Counted from the stretch's first letter, positions 1 to 8,587 are shown. The stretch is DNA of 14,342 nt from an uncultured Bacteroidales bacterium (GCA_937901525.1 CALDHX010000044.1:1-14342); one strand, 5' to 3'. Notes: a model not told the origin generated them from the letters alone. Numbers and translations are program-made.

Positions 1-58
1 TCTTTGTTTTTTTATTTTTTTTCTTTGATTTTTTTAATTTTTTCTTTGATTTTTTTTC
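1..58. repeat. T-rich 21-bp tandem repeat after rsmI
   Basis: Almost only T on the plus strand (A on the minus strand), with a CTTTG core repeating every 21 bases at positions 2, 23 and 44. The stretches 17-35 and 38-56 are identical. It begins right after the rsmI stop codon and runs off the window edge. The T-rich sense would suit termination of plus-strand transcripts, but there is no GC stem, so no terminator is called. A similar A-rich unit of 21 bases with a CAAAG core recurs at 8509-8550 in the opposite orientation. Confidence 0.6.
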
Positions 59-721
59 CTACTCGGCTGAAAGCACTATAACGATTTCGCCTTTCACATT
101 TTTTTCTGAAAAATGTTCGGCTACTTCTTTTAGAGTACCTCTTGTTATTTCTTCAAACTTTTTACTAATCTCTCTTGAAACGCTTACAAGTCTTTCTTCT
201 CCAAAGGTTTCGCAAAATTGCAATAAGGTTTTATAAAGACGGTGAGGCGATTCATAAAAGATTATTGTACGAGTTTCAGTTTTTAGAAATTCTAAACGTG
301 ATTGACGTCCTTTTTTATGTGGAAGGAATCCTTCAAAACAAAATTTCTCGCAAGGAAATCCTGAACTAACAAGTGCAGGCACAAAGGCTGTTGCTCCCGG
401 AAGGCAACTTACTTCTATGTTATTGCGAACGCATTCTCTTACTAAAAGAAATCCCGGATCGGATATACCAGGTGTTCCTGCATCTGTTATCAATGCTATA
501 TCTTCTCCTGATAATAATCTTTCTACTATGTAGTTTAGAGTTTGATGTTCATTGAAGAGATGATGAGATTGCAAAGGTGTTGTAATTTCATAATGATTTA
601 GAAGCGGACGTGATGTTCTTGTGTCTTCGCATAATATCAATTGAACACTTTTTAGAACTTTCACTGCTCTAAATGTCATATCTTCAAGATTACCTATTGG
701 AGTTGGAACTAAATATAGCAT
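59..721 (-). CDS. rsmI: 16S rRNA (cytidine(1402)-2'-O)-methyltransferase RsmI
   Basis: RsmI transfers a methyl group from S-adenosylmethionine to the 2'-O of C1402 in the decoding centre of 16S rRNA, which tunes start-codon choice and fidelity; it acts in the cytoplasm. The 220-residue product has the tetrapyrrole-methylase fold signatures of the family in order: LVPTPIGNLEDMTFRA near residues 4-19, CEDTRTSRPLL at 31-41, ALITDAGTPGISDPG at 76-90, the proline-glycine loop CLPGATA at 106-112, and GFLPHKKGR at 131-139. It is shorter than the E. coli protein (about 286 residues) because the C-terminal extension is absent, which is usual in Bacteroidetes. The start codon lies just upstream of the conserved N-terminus. 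A terminator separates it from yebC upstream, so it probably has its own promoter; only a poor TAnnTTTA site at 733-740 was seen. Confidence 0.95.
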   Translation of the reverse strand: MLYLVPTPIGNLEDMTFRAVKVLKSVQLILCEDTRTSRPLLNHYEITTPLQSHHLFNEHQTLNYIVERLLSGEDIALITDAGTPGISDPGFLLVRECVRNNIEVSCLPGATAFVPALVSSGFPCEKFCFEGFLPHKKGRQSRLEFLKTETRTIIFYESPHRLYKTLLQFCETFGEERLVSVSREISKKFEEITRGTLKEVAEHFSEKNVKGEIVIVLSAE

Positions 722-741
722 ATTTTTTCTTTTAAATATAA

Positions 742-768
742 AAGAGGGCTTAGTGAAAAAGCCCTCTT
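742..768 (-). terminator. Intrinsic terminator after yebC
   Basis: Ten-base-pair perfect stem (742-751 with 759-768; AAGAGGGCTT paired with AAGCCCTCTT) and a 7-base loop. On the minus strand it is followed by a T-rich TTATATTT tract. It lies between the yebC stop and the rsmI start and should end the trpS-yebC transcript. Confidence 0.85.
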
Positions 769-779
769 AATGAAATAAA

Positions 780-1523
780 TTATTCTGCGTTTTCCATTAA
801 CTCGTCAGTCATTTCTAACGTATGGTAAACTGCTTGTACATCATCGTCTTCTTCCAAAAGATTTATTAGTTTCATAACTTTTAATCCTTCTGCTAATGGA
901 AGTTCTGTTGTTGTATTAGGGATTCTTTGAAGTTCTGCACTTTCTGCTTCTATGCCTGCTTCTTCTAATCCTTTTTGCATTGCAGCGAAGTCTTCCATTT
1001 TTGTATATACTGTAAAGTATTCGTCTTCTCTTTCTATTTCGTCTGCACCTGCTTCTATCAATGCCATTTCTAATTCGTCAGCATCTCTTTCTCCTATTGC
1101 TATTTGGAATACTCCTTTTCTTTGGAAGATAAAGCCTAATGAACCATTTGTTCCCATTGTTCCTCCAAATTTATTGAAAACAGAACGAACTGCTGCTACT
1201 GAACGATTGTTGTTGTCTGTCAAACATTCAACAAAAACTGCTATTCCGTGAGGTGCGTAACATTCAAAGGTAAGTTCTTGCAAAGCTGCTGTGTTTTTAT
1301 CACCTGCTTTATTGATTGCTCTTTGCAAAGTGTCTTTTGGCATATTTGCACCTTTGGCATTTGCTACTGCTAAACGAAGTCTTGCATTTGAATCTGGATC
1401 TGGACCACCTTCTTTTACTGCTACTGTTATATCTTTTATTATCTTCGAGAATATTTTTGAACGTTTGCTATCTAACGCTCCTTTTTTTCTTTTAATAGTT
1501 GACCACTTATTATGTCCTGACAT
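780..1523 (-). CDS. yebC: YebC/TACO1/PmpR family protein
   Basis: Member of the YebC/TACO1 family. These proteins were long annotated as transcriptional regulators (PmpR) but are now tied mainly to the ribosome, where family members help translation through difficult stretches such as prolines. The 247-residue length is normal. The family signature is at the very start, MSGHNKWSTIKRKKGALD, followed by SKRSKIFSKIIKDI and the conserved middle part ECYAPHGIAVFVECLTDNNNRS and FGGTMGTNGSLGFIF. The C-terminus is acidic (LLEEDDDVQAVYHTL), also typical. It starts 23 bases after the trpS stop with no terminator between them, so the two translation genes are probably co-transcribed. Which paralogue type it is cannot be told from sequence alone. 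Confidence 0.93.
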   Translation of the reverse strand: MSGHNKWSTIKRKKGALDSKRSKIFSKIIKDITVAVKEGGPDPDSNARLRLAVANAKGANMPKDTLQRAINKAGDKNTAALQELTFECYAPHGIAVFVECLTDNNNRSVAAVRSVFNKFGGTMGTNGSLGFIFQRKGVFQIAIGERDADELEMALIEAGADEIEREDEYFTVYTKMEDFAAMQKGLEEAGIEAESAELQRIPNTTTELPLAEGLKVMKLINLLEEDDDVQAVYHTLEMTDELMENAE

Positions 1524-1546
1524 ATCGTTTTATTTTTATTTTTTGT

Positions 1547-2542
1547 TTATATATTTCTAAATCCTATGATTTCTCTTACTTCTTTAAGGGTTTTGATTGC
1601 CGATTCTCTTGCTTTTTCGTTTCCTATTTTTGCAACTTTTGAAAGATATGCGCTATCTGCTTCCACTTCTTTTATTCTCTCTCTTAAAGGTGCAACAAAA
1701 TTTTCCATATCTTCGGCTAATTGTTTCTTTAAATCGCCATATCTTATTGAGCAATCGGCATATTGAGCGTCAAACTCTTTGATTACTTCTTCTTTTGAAA
1801 CAAGTTTTAGTAATGAAAATAGGTTTTCTATTTCTGTTGTTTTTTCTGAATTTGGAGTTTGTGGACCTGAATCGGTTTTTGCTCTCATTATTTTTTTCTT
1901 TAAGACGTTTGGCTCGTCTGTAAGAAAGATTGCATTTGCCTCTCCTTCACTTTTGCCCATTTTTCCACTGCCGTCCAAGCCTGGAACTTTGATTAGCTCT
2001 CCTGTAAAGTTGTATGCAACCGGTTCAGGAAAGTAATCTACTCCATACATGCGGTTAAATCTTCCTGCAAAGGTACGTGTCATTTCCAAATGTTGCTCTT
2101 GGTCTTTTCCAACAGGCACATGTGTTGCTTTATGCAAGATTATATCTGCTGCCATAAGAGTTGGATAAGTCAAAAGTCCTGCATTAACATTTTGAGGGTT
2201 TTGTCTTACCTTATCTTTAAAAGAAGTTACTCTTTCCAATTCTCCTAAATAAGCATTCATATTTAGGAACATATATAGTTCTGCTGTTTCTGGAACTTGA
2301 CTTTGAATATAGATTGTTGCTTTTTCAGGGTCTAATCCACAAGCTATATATTGTGCGAGTATTGTTCTTACCCTTTGATGCAAATCACCTGGATTAGGGT
2401 GAGTGGTTAGTGAATGATAATCTGCTATAAAAAAGAAACAATTTTCTTGTTCTTGTAATTGAATAAAATTTCTTAAAGCCCCAAAATAATTACCTAAATG
2501 TAGGTTTCCTGTGGGACGCATTCCGCTTACTATTGTCTTCAT
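1547..2542 (-). CDS. trpS: Tryptophanyl-tRNA synthetase
   Basis: Class I aminoacyl-tRNA synthetase that charges tRNA-Trp with tryptophan, using ATP, in the cytoplasm. From the ATG at 2542 the product has 331 residues, normal for bacterial TrpRS. The ATP-binding signature HIGH appears as HLGN at residues 15-18 within RPTGNLHLGNYFGAL. The second class I signature KMSKS appears as KMGKS at about 194-198 in GLDGSGKMGKSEGE, a variant found in one TrpRS subgroup. The stretch VPVGKDQEQHLEMTR at about 143-157 is the conserved tryptophan-site and dimer region. An in-frame TTG nine bases upstream (2549-2551) could extend the frame, but it overlaps the promoter motif and the family alignment starts at MKTIVSG, so ATG 2542 is chosen. 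First gene of a probable trpS-yebC unit. Confidence 0.96.
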   Translation of the reverse strand: MKTIVSGMRPTGNLHLGNYFGALRNFIQLQEQENCFFFIADYHSLTTHPNPGDLHQRVRTILAQYIACGLDPEKATIYIQSQVPETAELYMFLNMNAYLGELERVTSFKDKVRQNPQNVNAGLLTYPTLMAADIILHKATHVPVGKDQEQHLEMTRTFAGRFNRMYGVDYFPEPVAYNFTGELIKVPGLDGSGKMGKSEGEANAIFLTDEPNVLKKKIMRAKTDSGPQTPNSEKTTEIENLFSLLKLVSKEEVIKEFDAQYADCSIRYGDLKKQLAEDMENFVAPLRERIKEVEADSAYLSKVAKIGNEKARESAIKTLKEVREIIGFRNI

Positions 2543-2547
2543 AGTGT

Positions 2548-2556
2548 GCAAAAATA
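2548..2556 (-). promoter_or_regulatory. Bacteroidetes -7 promoter element for trpS
   Basis: On the minus strand the sequence reads TATTTTTGC, matching the Bacteroidetes -7 consensus TAnnTTTG, only 5 bases upstream of the trpS ATG. No TTTG -33 box at the normal spacing is visible. If used, transcription would start within a few bases of the start codon, giving an almost leaderless mRNA. Its place just after the terminator of the upstream gene supports a fresh promoter here. Confidence 0.5.
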
Positions 2557-2569
2557 CTAAAACTTAACG

Positions 2570-2613
2570 ATAAAGAAAAAAGCGGAGCAACATTTTTCTC
2601 TGTTACTCCGCTT
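2570..2613 (-). terminator. Intrinsic terminator of the T9SS adhesin gene
   Basis: On the minus strand a stem AAGCGGAG/CTCCGCTT (2580-2587 with 2606-2613), extended inward by three pairs after one mismatch, is followed by TTTTTCTTTA. It lies just downstream of the stop codon at 2632-2634 and upstream of the trpS promoter, so it separates the two transcription units. Confidence 0.88.
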
Positions 2614-2631
2614 ATGTTATTGAGAATTAAA

Positions 2632-5600
2632 CTATTCAACTATTAGCTTTTGTGTTATAATTTTGCCCTCTGTAATTACTTTTACGTAATAAACTCCGCT
2701 TGCAAAATCAGTTAAGTTTAATTCATAGCTTTGTGAAGGTTGAATATCTATTGTTTTTATGATTTGTCCTTTCATATTAACAATTGAAATCTTAGCCTCA
2801 CTATTCAATCCTAAGAACTCTAATGTTGCAGATTCTTTTGCAGGATTTGGATACAAACTAACTGAAAGCATATTGCTTAATTCTTCTTGCAAAGATGCAA
2901 GAGTTGTGAATGTTTTTACTTCTCCTTCATATTCTGTTTCTCCACAAACTACAAATGCTTTAAACTCATATTCTGTTGCAGAAGCAAGTTCTGTTATTTC
3001 AACTACTATGTTATCATAACTTTCACCTGTATAGTTAACAACAGTCCATTCTTCTTGATTTGATGCTCTATATTTGAAACCTGCTGATGTTATAGTTTGA
3101 TTTCCTAATTGAACACTTGCTGTTAGAGTTGCAGAATTTGCTGTTATGTTTGTTGCATCGTTTGTTGTTATAACAGGTGCTACAACAGCTATTTCAAAAT
3201 CTATTGATGCCCATTCAGAATATGTTGTTTGGCTACAAATAGCTCTTACGTATGCTGTATATTGTCCAATTGCAAGATTTGTAAATTGGTATGTAGGAGT
3301 TTGAACTACTATTGGTTCTGCCTCTCCTAAACGAACTTCCCATTGAGTTTCACTTCCAGCTGCAACCCAAGAGAAAGTAGTTGTGTCATTTGAGTTTTCT
3401 ATAACAAGGTTAGCTGGTGCAAAACAAGGAACTTCTGGATTTATTTCTGTAATACTGAAATTATCTATAATAGCTCCTGGTTGAATTCCCATTGATTCGT
3501 CATTAACCCAAACAAATACTATTTTACTTGTTTGTTGTGGAGTTGGCATTTCAATGTTTATTGTTGCTGTTTGATTAGCTACATAATACCCTCCTTCTGC
3601 ATTTGTCAATATTACGCCTTGTGAATAGTTCGCACCAACGTTTGATGGAAGTGGATATTCTAATGAAGGTTCAAACGATGTATTTTCTGGAACTAAATAT
3701 ACTTTCAAATAATCGTAAACTTCATTTCCTATTACTTCACCTCCTACTGTAAGGTCAAAACTTATTGCAATAGAATCTGATTCTCCAAATGAGAATACTT
3801 TTTCTGCAATTATCGCAGAAATACCACTACCATAATTTGTACTTACTCCATTATCTCCTGAAACAAATAATGCTCCTGAGGTTAAAGAAGCTGGATTTGC
3901 AACAACCCATTTATTAGCACAAGCACCATTTTTCAACAACCAACCTGTTGCTTGACCTGCTTCAAAGTTGAAATCACAAGTATATGGTATTGGAGTTGGG
4001 TCTGGTGTAGTTGTAAATGAAGCTCCTACTGACCAAGGAGAAACAGAAGTTTCGCTACAAATTGCTCTCAAATGAACAGTGTAATTCATTTCTGATTCAA
4101 GGTTATCAATAGTAACAGGACTTTCAGCAACTTCTACCGGTGTTGCAGCTTCAATGCTTCCACCTTGTGGTACTACAATATATTCCCAACCTTCCATTCC
4201 CTCAGCCTCAGGGAATGTTAAATCAACAGTGTTATTTGTAACATTGCTTACAGATAGGTTGATTGGAGATTCACAATCTGACCATTGATTTACAGCAATA
4301 TTATCTATAAACACATAATTACTTCCGTTAGATTGAGTACTTTCTACATAGAATGCAAATCTTACAAATCCAGAATATGCTACACCTTCTGCATTTTCTA
4401 ATTTAAATTTAACTCTTGTTGGAGTTTGATTGAAATCTGCAAAATCACGAGTAGTGTCAGCATCAGAATCTGTATAGATTATAGCATTTGATGTTGTCCA
4501 ACTAATACCATTATCAGTAGATACTAAAACTACAAATTTATCATCTGGTGCAGGAGCAGGAGCAACATCGTCCATAGTCCTACGAGCTAAAACATCTAAG
4601 CTTAATTCATAAACTCCTTCAGTTGGTATATTTATAGTTGGAGAAATCAACCAGAATTTCGCAGTTGTTCCATATACGTAGGCTTGCATTCTTCCATTGC
4701 TTATTCCACCTACTGCATTAGTAGCATCGAATGTCCATGGACTTTCATAAGAAGTTGGTATTTGTAAGTCATTTGTATATACAGTGTCTGTCAAAGCACC
4801 TTTTCTTAAAATCCAACATTCATCAGGTGTAATATTGAACGATTCTCCCCAAGGAAGTTGCGAGATAGCTCCACAAGGTGTTTGTGCTGAGATTTCAGTA
4901 TAATCTGTTTGACTTCCATCTTGACAAACAACAGCAACTCTGAAAGAATATTCTGTATTAAAGTCAAGACCTGTTATTACTTGCTCTTGAGTTGTTGATG
5001 TCATTACAGTCCAATCTGCATCAAACTCTGATTTATATTCTATAACGTATGAAGCATTTTGAGAATAATCATCAAAAGACACAGTTGCATCTATACCTTC
5101 TGCACCCTGAGCATAATCTACACTCAAATTAACCACTTGTCCACAGTTACCCTCTACTAATGAAACGTTATCTATTGCCAAAGCAGGATTAGTACCTGTT
5201 GAAGAATTGTTGTACCACGCAAATACCAATTTTCTAACCGAGTTAGCATAAGTAGCATCTATTTCTATTGTATCACTTTGCCATGTATTTTGACCAACAA
5301 GATCACCACTTATAGCATAAGAGTTATTAATTGTTTGAGAAGTTGAGATATTCATAGAATCAGGAAGAAGATAAACCTTTCCATAGTCGTATGCTGATAT
5401 ACCAATTGTTTGTCCCATAGCTTTCCAATCATAAGTAAGAGTAAATTGAGGAGCTTGTCCAAAAGAAACATAAGTTACAGCGTATGATCTTGATTGAGAA
5501 GTAAAGGTATATGTATTACTATCTCCATTATTATCACTAATATACATTGAACTTCCAGGAGCTTCTGAATTACTTGTAGCAGTTCCTATTACCCATTTAT

Positions 5601-8178
5601 TAGTTCCGCTATACAATCCTAAGTCCCATTCCCCAGCAACATTTGAATCGAAGTTTTGTGTGTATGGAATAGTATTAACAACAGGAATAAACACGCTTAC
5701 AGCAGGAGAATAAGCTCCACCACAATCTTGTTTAACAGCAAAATAATAAGCACCAGAAGATAACCCTTCTACTATATATGGTAATTGATCAGCAGAAGTT
5801 ATAGTTATTTGTTGATTTGCAGGCACTGTTTCAGGATTAAAATCCGATTCAGAGTTTGCTTGTCCATAAGCAATAACCCAACCAGAGTTATTTCCATTTG
5901 AAGTATCGAAATTAACAGAAGCACTATTTGTACCAACTCTTTGAGCTGTTACTCCATATACATTTGGACAATCAGGAAGAGCCTCAACTCTTACATCATC
6001 AATATAGAATGTATTTGCAGATTCACTAAAAACAAAAGCAAATCTACCTTGACCTTGAAGAGAAGACAATCCCACTTCATAAGTAGTATATTCTGTTCCA
6101 GAACCTGATAATTCTATCGATCTTACCAATTGGAAACGAGAAGTATCACTTATAGTAGAAAGAGGTTGTTCAGTTTCTGATAATGTATAAACTTTCAATT
6201 TAGCAATATGAGATTCATATTGTCTTCTCATTTTGAAGACAAGCATTTCCCCACCTGTAAACTGCATTGCAGGAGAAATCATCCACGCATTTGCATCAGA
6301 AGAATATGCACTATTCATACCTCTTAAACAACCACTTCCAGAAGAAGTGTATACAGTATTACGATCCCACATATAATAATCATCTCTTGTAAATTGTACC
6401 CAACAAAGAGGAGCAGCCGCATTACCTACTCCTTCAATCTCAACAAAAGGATTTTCAAAACCTTCTGTCCAAGGGAAAGAAGTAATCATACCACAAGGAG
6501 TAGTAAACGTTATAGTTTCTGAATATTCACTCATAGAATCATCTGCACAATGCACTTTCACTCTAACTGAATAAGAAGTAGCATAAGGCAATCCTGTAAT
6601 TTCTGCAATAGTTGTATCAACCGTAAGAGAAGTCCAGTTGTCTGTTCCATTAAGAGCATACTCTACAATATAAGAATCAACAGCAGGATTTGCATTAGAG
6701 AAAGAAACCTCTGCAATAACACCTTCTTCATTTTCATCAAACGAAACTGCCAAGTTATTCACCATTCCACAAGTCATAGCAGTAAGAGAAATATTATCTA
6801 CCGCAGCAGGAAGACTCGATCCATCCATAGAGTCATTATACCAACGAAGAACTAATTGCATAGTTTGATTAGCATAAAAAGCAGGCAAAAGAATTTCCTT
6901 TCTTTCCCAACTTGATATACCAGAATATGTTCCTATTAAATTGTTGTCATTAGCCGATTGTCCATTTGCAACAAGGTGAACATACAACTCGTCCCAATTC
7001 ACCTCTCCAATACATTTAACATCAAACGCCAACTTAAAGTTTAACGCCTCAGGGAATTGAATATATTTCTTTGCAAACACTTCTGATTCTTCTTCATTAT
7101 TGTACACATTACCTAAACCATCGTTTGAAGAAATAAATAAAGCACCACTTGTAGGAAGTTCAGTTGTATTATTTTCAACAGTTCCCCAATACCATTTATT
7201 TACATTATTTCCATTTTCCAATAACCAAGAAGAAACAGACTCTTGCGAATCAAAAGTTTCATTGTATGGTAGAGTTGCTATTTGAGAAGAAGAAACACTT
7301 GTAGTAAACGTTCTAACAATTTCACTACTCAAAGAACCCTCTCCACAAATTGTCCAAACCTTTACAGAATAATTTGTAAGGCCTTCCAAATCTGTTAAAG
7401 TAGTTGTAGTACCCGTAACATTAGGCAATGTAATCCAAGCCTCAGAAGATGTTTCCTTATAAGCAACACCAAAAGTATTTTGTCCCTCAGGAGCATTCCA
7501 AGAAACAACAGCACTCTCTCCTGTAATAGAAGAAACATTTACATTACTTGGAGCAAAACAAAAACCTTCTAACGAAGCAATAGATAACTTTATATTTGGT
7601 CTTTGGTTAAGAGCCATTTGCTGATTTCCCCAACCTCCTATACTATTTATGTTTATCGTACCATACATTCTGTATAATAGATTTGTTTTATAATCATCAG
7701 TAGTTGATGAATAGAAATAGCCTTCAAGATCTGAAAGATAATCTGCAGTGTTATTTAGATAAGCCACTACCAAATTACCTGTTCCTGAATAGATAAAAGG
7801 CTCATCAAAAGTTATTGTTACCCAACCTTGCGAGAAAGTAACACTTCCTGAAAACATTTGTGTAAGACTATCCGCAGGCACTCTGTCAGAATCACCATAA
7901 AAAGCAGTTCTATCAACTTCTCCCATATAAATTGAAGAAGGAGAAACAGTTATAGGATCAGTCAAACCATAATTATAACTCACAGAGGTTATCAAACCCG
8001 CTTGAAGTTCTGTACTTAAATACAGACTTTGAATGTAACTTGACGGAGCAGTTGCAAAAACAGGTGCAGGACCTAATTCTGTACCACTTCCGATCGTTAC
8101 TTCAGTCTGAGCATTCACCAAACGAATGCCAAACAAAAGGAACAATAGAATTGTCCAATTTTTTCTAAATTTACCCAT
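2632..8178 (-). CDS. Giant multidomain adhesin-like protein secreted by the type IX system
   Basis: Predicted cell-surface or secreted protein of 1848 residues. Residues 1-23 form a signal peptide (positive MGKFRKNW, hydrophobic ILLFLLFGI, likely cut at VNA|Q). Residues 25-200 form a beta-rich N-terminal domain. Fibronectin type III-like domains then alternate with larger jelly-roll modules resembling the cleaved-adhesin/MAM type: Fn3 at about 207-293, module 300-466, Fn3 470-560, module 563-735, Fn3-like 737-832, module 836-1010, Fn3 1012-1100, module 1103-1300, Fn3 1302-1391, module 1398-1578, then two Fn3-like domains to about 1760. Several modules end in a line like AIDNVSL or VFIDNIAV. 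Residues 1772-1848 are a type A T9SS sorting domain: SLYPNPAKESATLEF, then ISIVNMKGQIIKTI and ASGVYYVKVITEGK. Export through the inner membrane by Sec, then across the outer membrane by T9SS, is expected. Ligand unknown; no catalytic domain was recognised. Promoter and terminator of its own. Confidence 0.9.
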   Translation of the reverse strand: MGKFRKNWTILLFLLFGIRLVNAQTEVTIGSGTELGPAPVFATAPSSYIQSLYLSTELQAGLITSVSYNYGLTDPITVSPSSIYMGEVDRTAFYGDSDRVPADSLTQMFSGSVTFSQGWVTITFDEPFIYSGTGNLVVAYLNNTADYLSDLEGYFYSSTTDDYKTNLLYRMYGTININSIGGWGNQQMALNQRPNIKLSIASLEGFCFAPSNVNVSSITGESAVVSWNAPEGQNTFGVAYKETSSEAWITLPNVTGTTTTLTDLEGLTNYSVKVWTICGEGSLSSEIVRTFTTSVSSSQIATLPYNETFDSQESVSSWLLENGNNVNKWYWGTVENNTTELPTSGALFISSNDGLGNVYNNEEESEVFAKKYIQFPEALNFKLAFDVKCIGEVNWDELYVHLVANGQSANDNNLIGTYSGISSWERKEILLPAFYANQTMQLVLRWYNDSMDGSSLPAAVDNISLTAMTCGMVNNLAVSFDENEEGVIAEVSFSNANPAVDSYIVEYALNGTDNWTSLTVDTTIAEITGLPYATSYSVRVKVHCADDSMSEYSETITFTTPCGMITSFPWTEGFENPFVEIEGVGNAAAPLCWVQFTRDDYYMWDRNTVYTSSGSGCLRGMNSAYSSDANAWMISPAMQFTGGEMLVFKMRRQYESHIAKLKVYTLSETEQPLSTISDTSRFQLVRSIELSGSGTEYTTYEVGLSSLQGQGRFAFVFSESANTFYIDDVRVEALPDCPNVYGVTAQRVGTNSASVNFDTSNGNNSGWVIAYGQANSESDFNPETVPANQQITITSADQLPYIVEGLSSGAYYFAVKQDCGGAYSPAVSVFIPVVNTIPYTQNFDSNVAGEWDLGLYSGTNKWVIGTATSNSEAPGSSMYISDNNGDSNTYTFTSQSRSYAVTYVSFGQAPQFTLTYDWKAMGQTIGISAYDYGKVYLLPDSMNISTSQTINNSYAISGDLVGQNTWQSDTIEIDATYANSVRKLVFAWYNNSSTGTNPALAIDNVSLVEGNCGQVVNLSVDYAQGAEGIDATVSFDDYSQNASYVIEYKSEFDADWTVMTSTTQEQVITGLDFNTEYSFRVAVVCQDGSQTDYTEISAQTPCGAISQLPWGESFNITPDECWILRKGALTDTVYTNDLQIPTSYESPWTFDATNAVGGISNGRMQAYVYGTTAKFWLISPTINIPTEGVYELSLDVLARRTMDDVAPAPAPDDKFVVLVSTDNGISWTTSNAIIYTDSDADTTRDFADFNQTPTRVKFKLENAEGVAYSGFVRFAFYVESTQSNGSNYVFIDNIAVNQWSDCESPINLSVSNVTNNTVDLTFPEAEGMEGWEYIVVPQGGSIEAATPVEVAESPVTIDNLESEMNYTVHLRAICSETSVSPWSVGASFTTTPDPTPIPYTCDFNFEAGQATGWLLKNGACANKWVVANPASLTSGALFVSGDNGVSTNYGSGISAIIAEKVFSFGESDSIAISFDLTVGGEVIGNEVYDYLKVYLVPENTSFEPSLEYPLPSNVGANYSQGVILTNAEGGYYVANQTATINIEMPTPQQTSKIVFVWVNDESMGIQPGAIIDNFSITEINPEVPCFAPANLVIENSNDTTTFSWVAAGSETQWEVRLGEAEPIVVQTPTYQFTNLAIGQYTAYVRAICSQTTYSEWASIDFEIAVVAPVITTNDATNITANSATLTASVQLGNQTITSAGFKYRASNQEEWTVVNYTGESYDNIVVEITELASATEYEFKAFVVCGETEYEGEVKTFTTLASLQEELSNMLSVSLYPNPAKESATLEFLGLNSEAKISIVNMKGQIIKTIDIQPSQSYELNLTDFASGVYYVKVITEGKIITQKLIVE

Positions 8179-8214
8179 ATTTTAAAATTTATAATTATTA
8201 AAGTATTAAAAGTT

Positions 8215-8247
8215 GCAAAGTTACGACATTTCCCTCTATCTACCAAA
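8215..8247 (-). promoter_or_regulatory. Bacteroidetes-type promoter of the T9SS adhesin gene
   Basis: On the minus strand a TTTG -33 box (8244-8247) is followed after 20 bases by TAACTTTGC (8215-8223), matching TTTG-N19/20-TAnnTTTG. Predicted transcription start is about 8210, giving an A/T-rich leader of roughly 30 bases before the ATG at 8178. This is the best promoter match in the window. Confidence 0.75.
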
Positions 8248-8396
8248 AAATCAATCAAATACTATCATCTTCATGAAAAAAAAGAAGATTTTACCTGCGA
8301 AAAAGGAATTTTTTTCTTCCAAAAAGCAAATGTAATTATTCCCCAAAAGCACAAAAAAACTTCCAAAAAAGCATACATATATATAATAATAGAGAA
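8248..8396. other. A-rich intergenic spacer, no gene seen
   Basis: Very A-rich plus strand without an open frame of note. It contains two related short motifs, CTTCCAAAAAGCA (about 8317-8329) and CTTCCAAAAAAGCA (about 8360-8373). It lies upstream of the divergent adhesin promoter. No terminator or RNA structure was found in it. Confidence 0.5.
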
Positions 8397-8443
8397 GTGA
8401 TATCTTTTAATAAATTATAGCGAAAAAAAACTCAATTAAAAAA
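8397..8443. repeat. Direct repeat, left copy, bracketing the RNA/methyltransferase remnant segment
   Basis: Starts with GTGATATCT, continues with ATAAATTATAGCGAAA and ends with ACTCAATTAAAAA. The same blocks, in the same order, occur at 9020-9073 (GTGATTATCT, ATAAATTATAACAAAA, ACTCAATTAAAAA), with a few substitutions and a 5-6 base indel. The two copies lie on either side of the structured RNA and the methyltransferase remnant. Confidence 0.6.
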
Positions 8444-8465
8444 CTATCGTTTTTTAATTGAGTTT
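8428..8465. repeat. Perfect 16-bp inverted repeat
   Basis: AAACTCAATTAAAAAA (8428-8443) is followed by a 6-base loop CTATCG and the exact complement TTTTTTAATTGAGTTT (8450-8465). The right arm puts T-residues in the stem rather than after it, so it is a poor terminator on either strand. Its left arm is also the end of the direct repeat whose other copy is at 9020-9073, where the right arm is missing. Confidence 0.75.
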
Positions 8466-8472
8466 AAATTGT

Positions 8473-8550
8473 CTTTGCTTTTTTTAAATTTTTAAAAGAA
8501 AAAATCACAAAAAACAAAGAAAAAATTTCAAAAAGCAAAGAAAAATTTTT
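8473..8550. repeat. A-rich tandem and inverted repeats
   Basis: Two 21-base units, 8509-8529 and 8530-8550, share the pattern A5-6, CAAAG or GCAAAG, A5-6, TTT. The second unit and part of the first are complementary to 8473-8493: CTTTGCTTTTT (8473-8483) pairs with 8530-8540 and AAATTTTT (8486-8493) pairs with 8521-8528. The hairpin has 19 base pairs and a 27-base loop. Function unknown; low-complexity DNA makes such pairings easier by chance. Confidence 0.5.
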
Positions 8551-8578
8551 GGAGAGAAAAGATTAGAAAAAAATTACA

Positions 8579-8587
8579 TATATTTGC
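8579..8587 (+). promoter_or_regulatory. Candidate -7 promoter element for the structured RNA
   Basis: TATATTTGC matches TAnnTTTG and is followed by AAAG, as in many Bacteroidetes promoters. Predicted start is about 8592-8595, some 55 bases before the structured segment. The nearest TTTG (8548-8551) is 27 bases away, longer than the usual 19-21, so the -33 part is weak. Confidence 0.45.

Noticed and set aside
952..2036. Plus-strand open frames opposite yebC and trpS
   Set aside because: They are shadows of well-supported minus-strand genes.
2549..2551. TTG as alternative trpS start, adding three residues
   Set aside because: It overlaps the likely -7 promoter element, and the family's conserved N-terminus begins at the ATG nine bases downstream.
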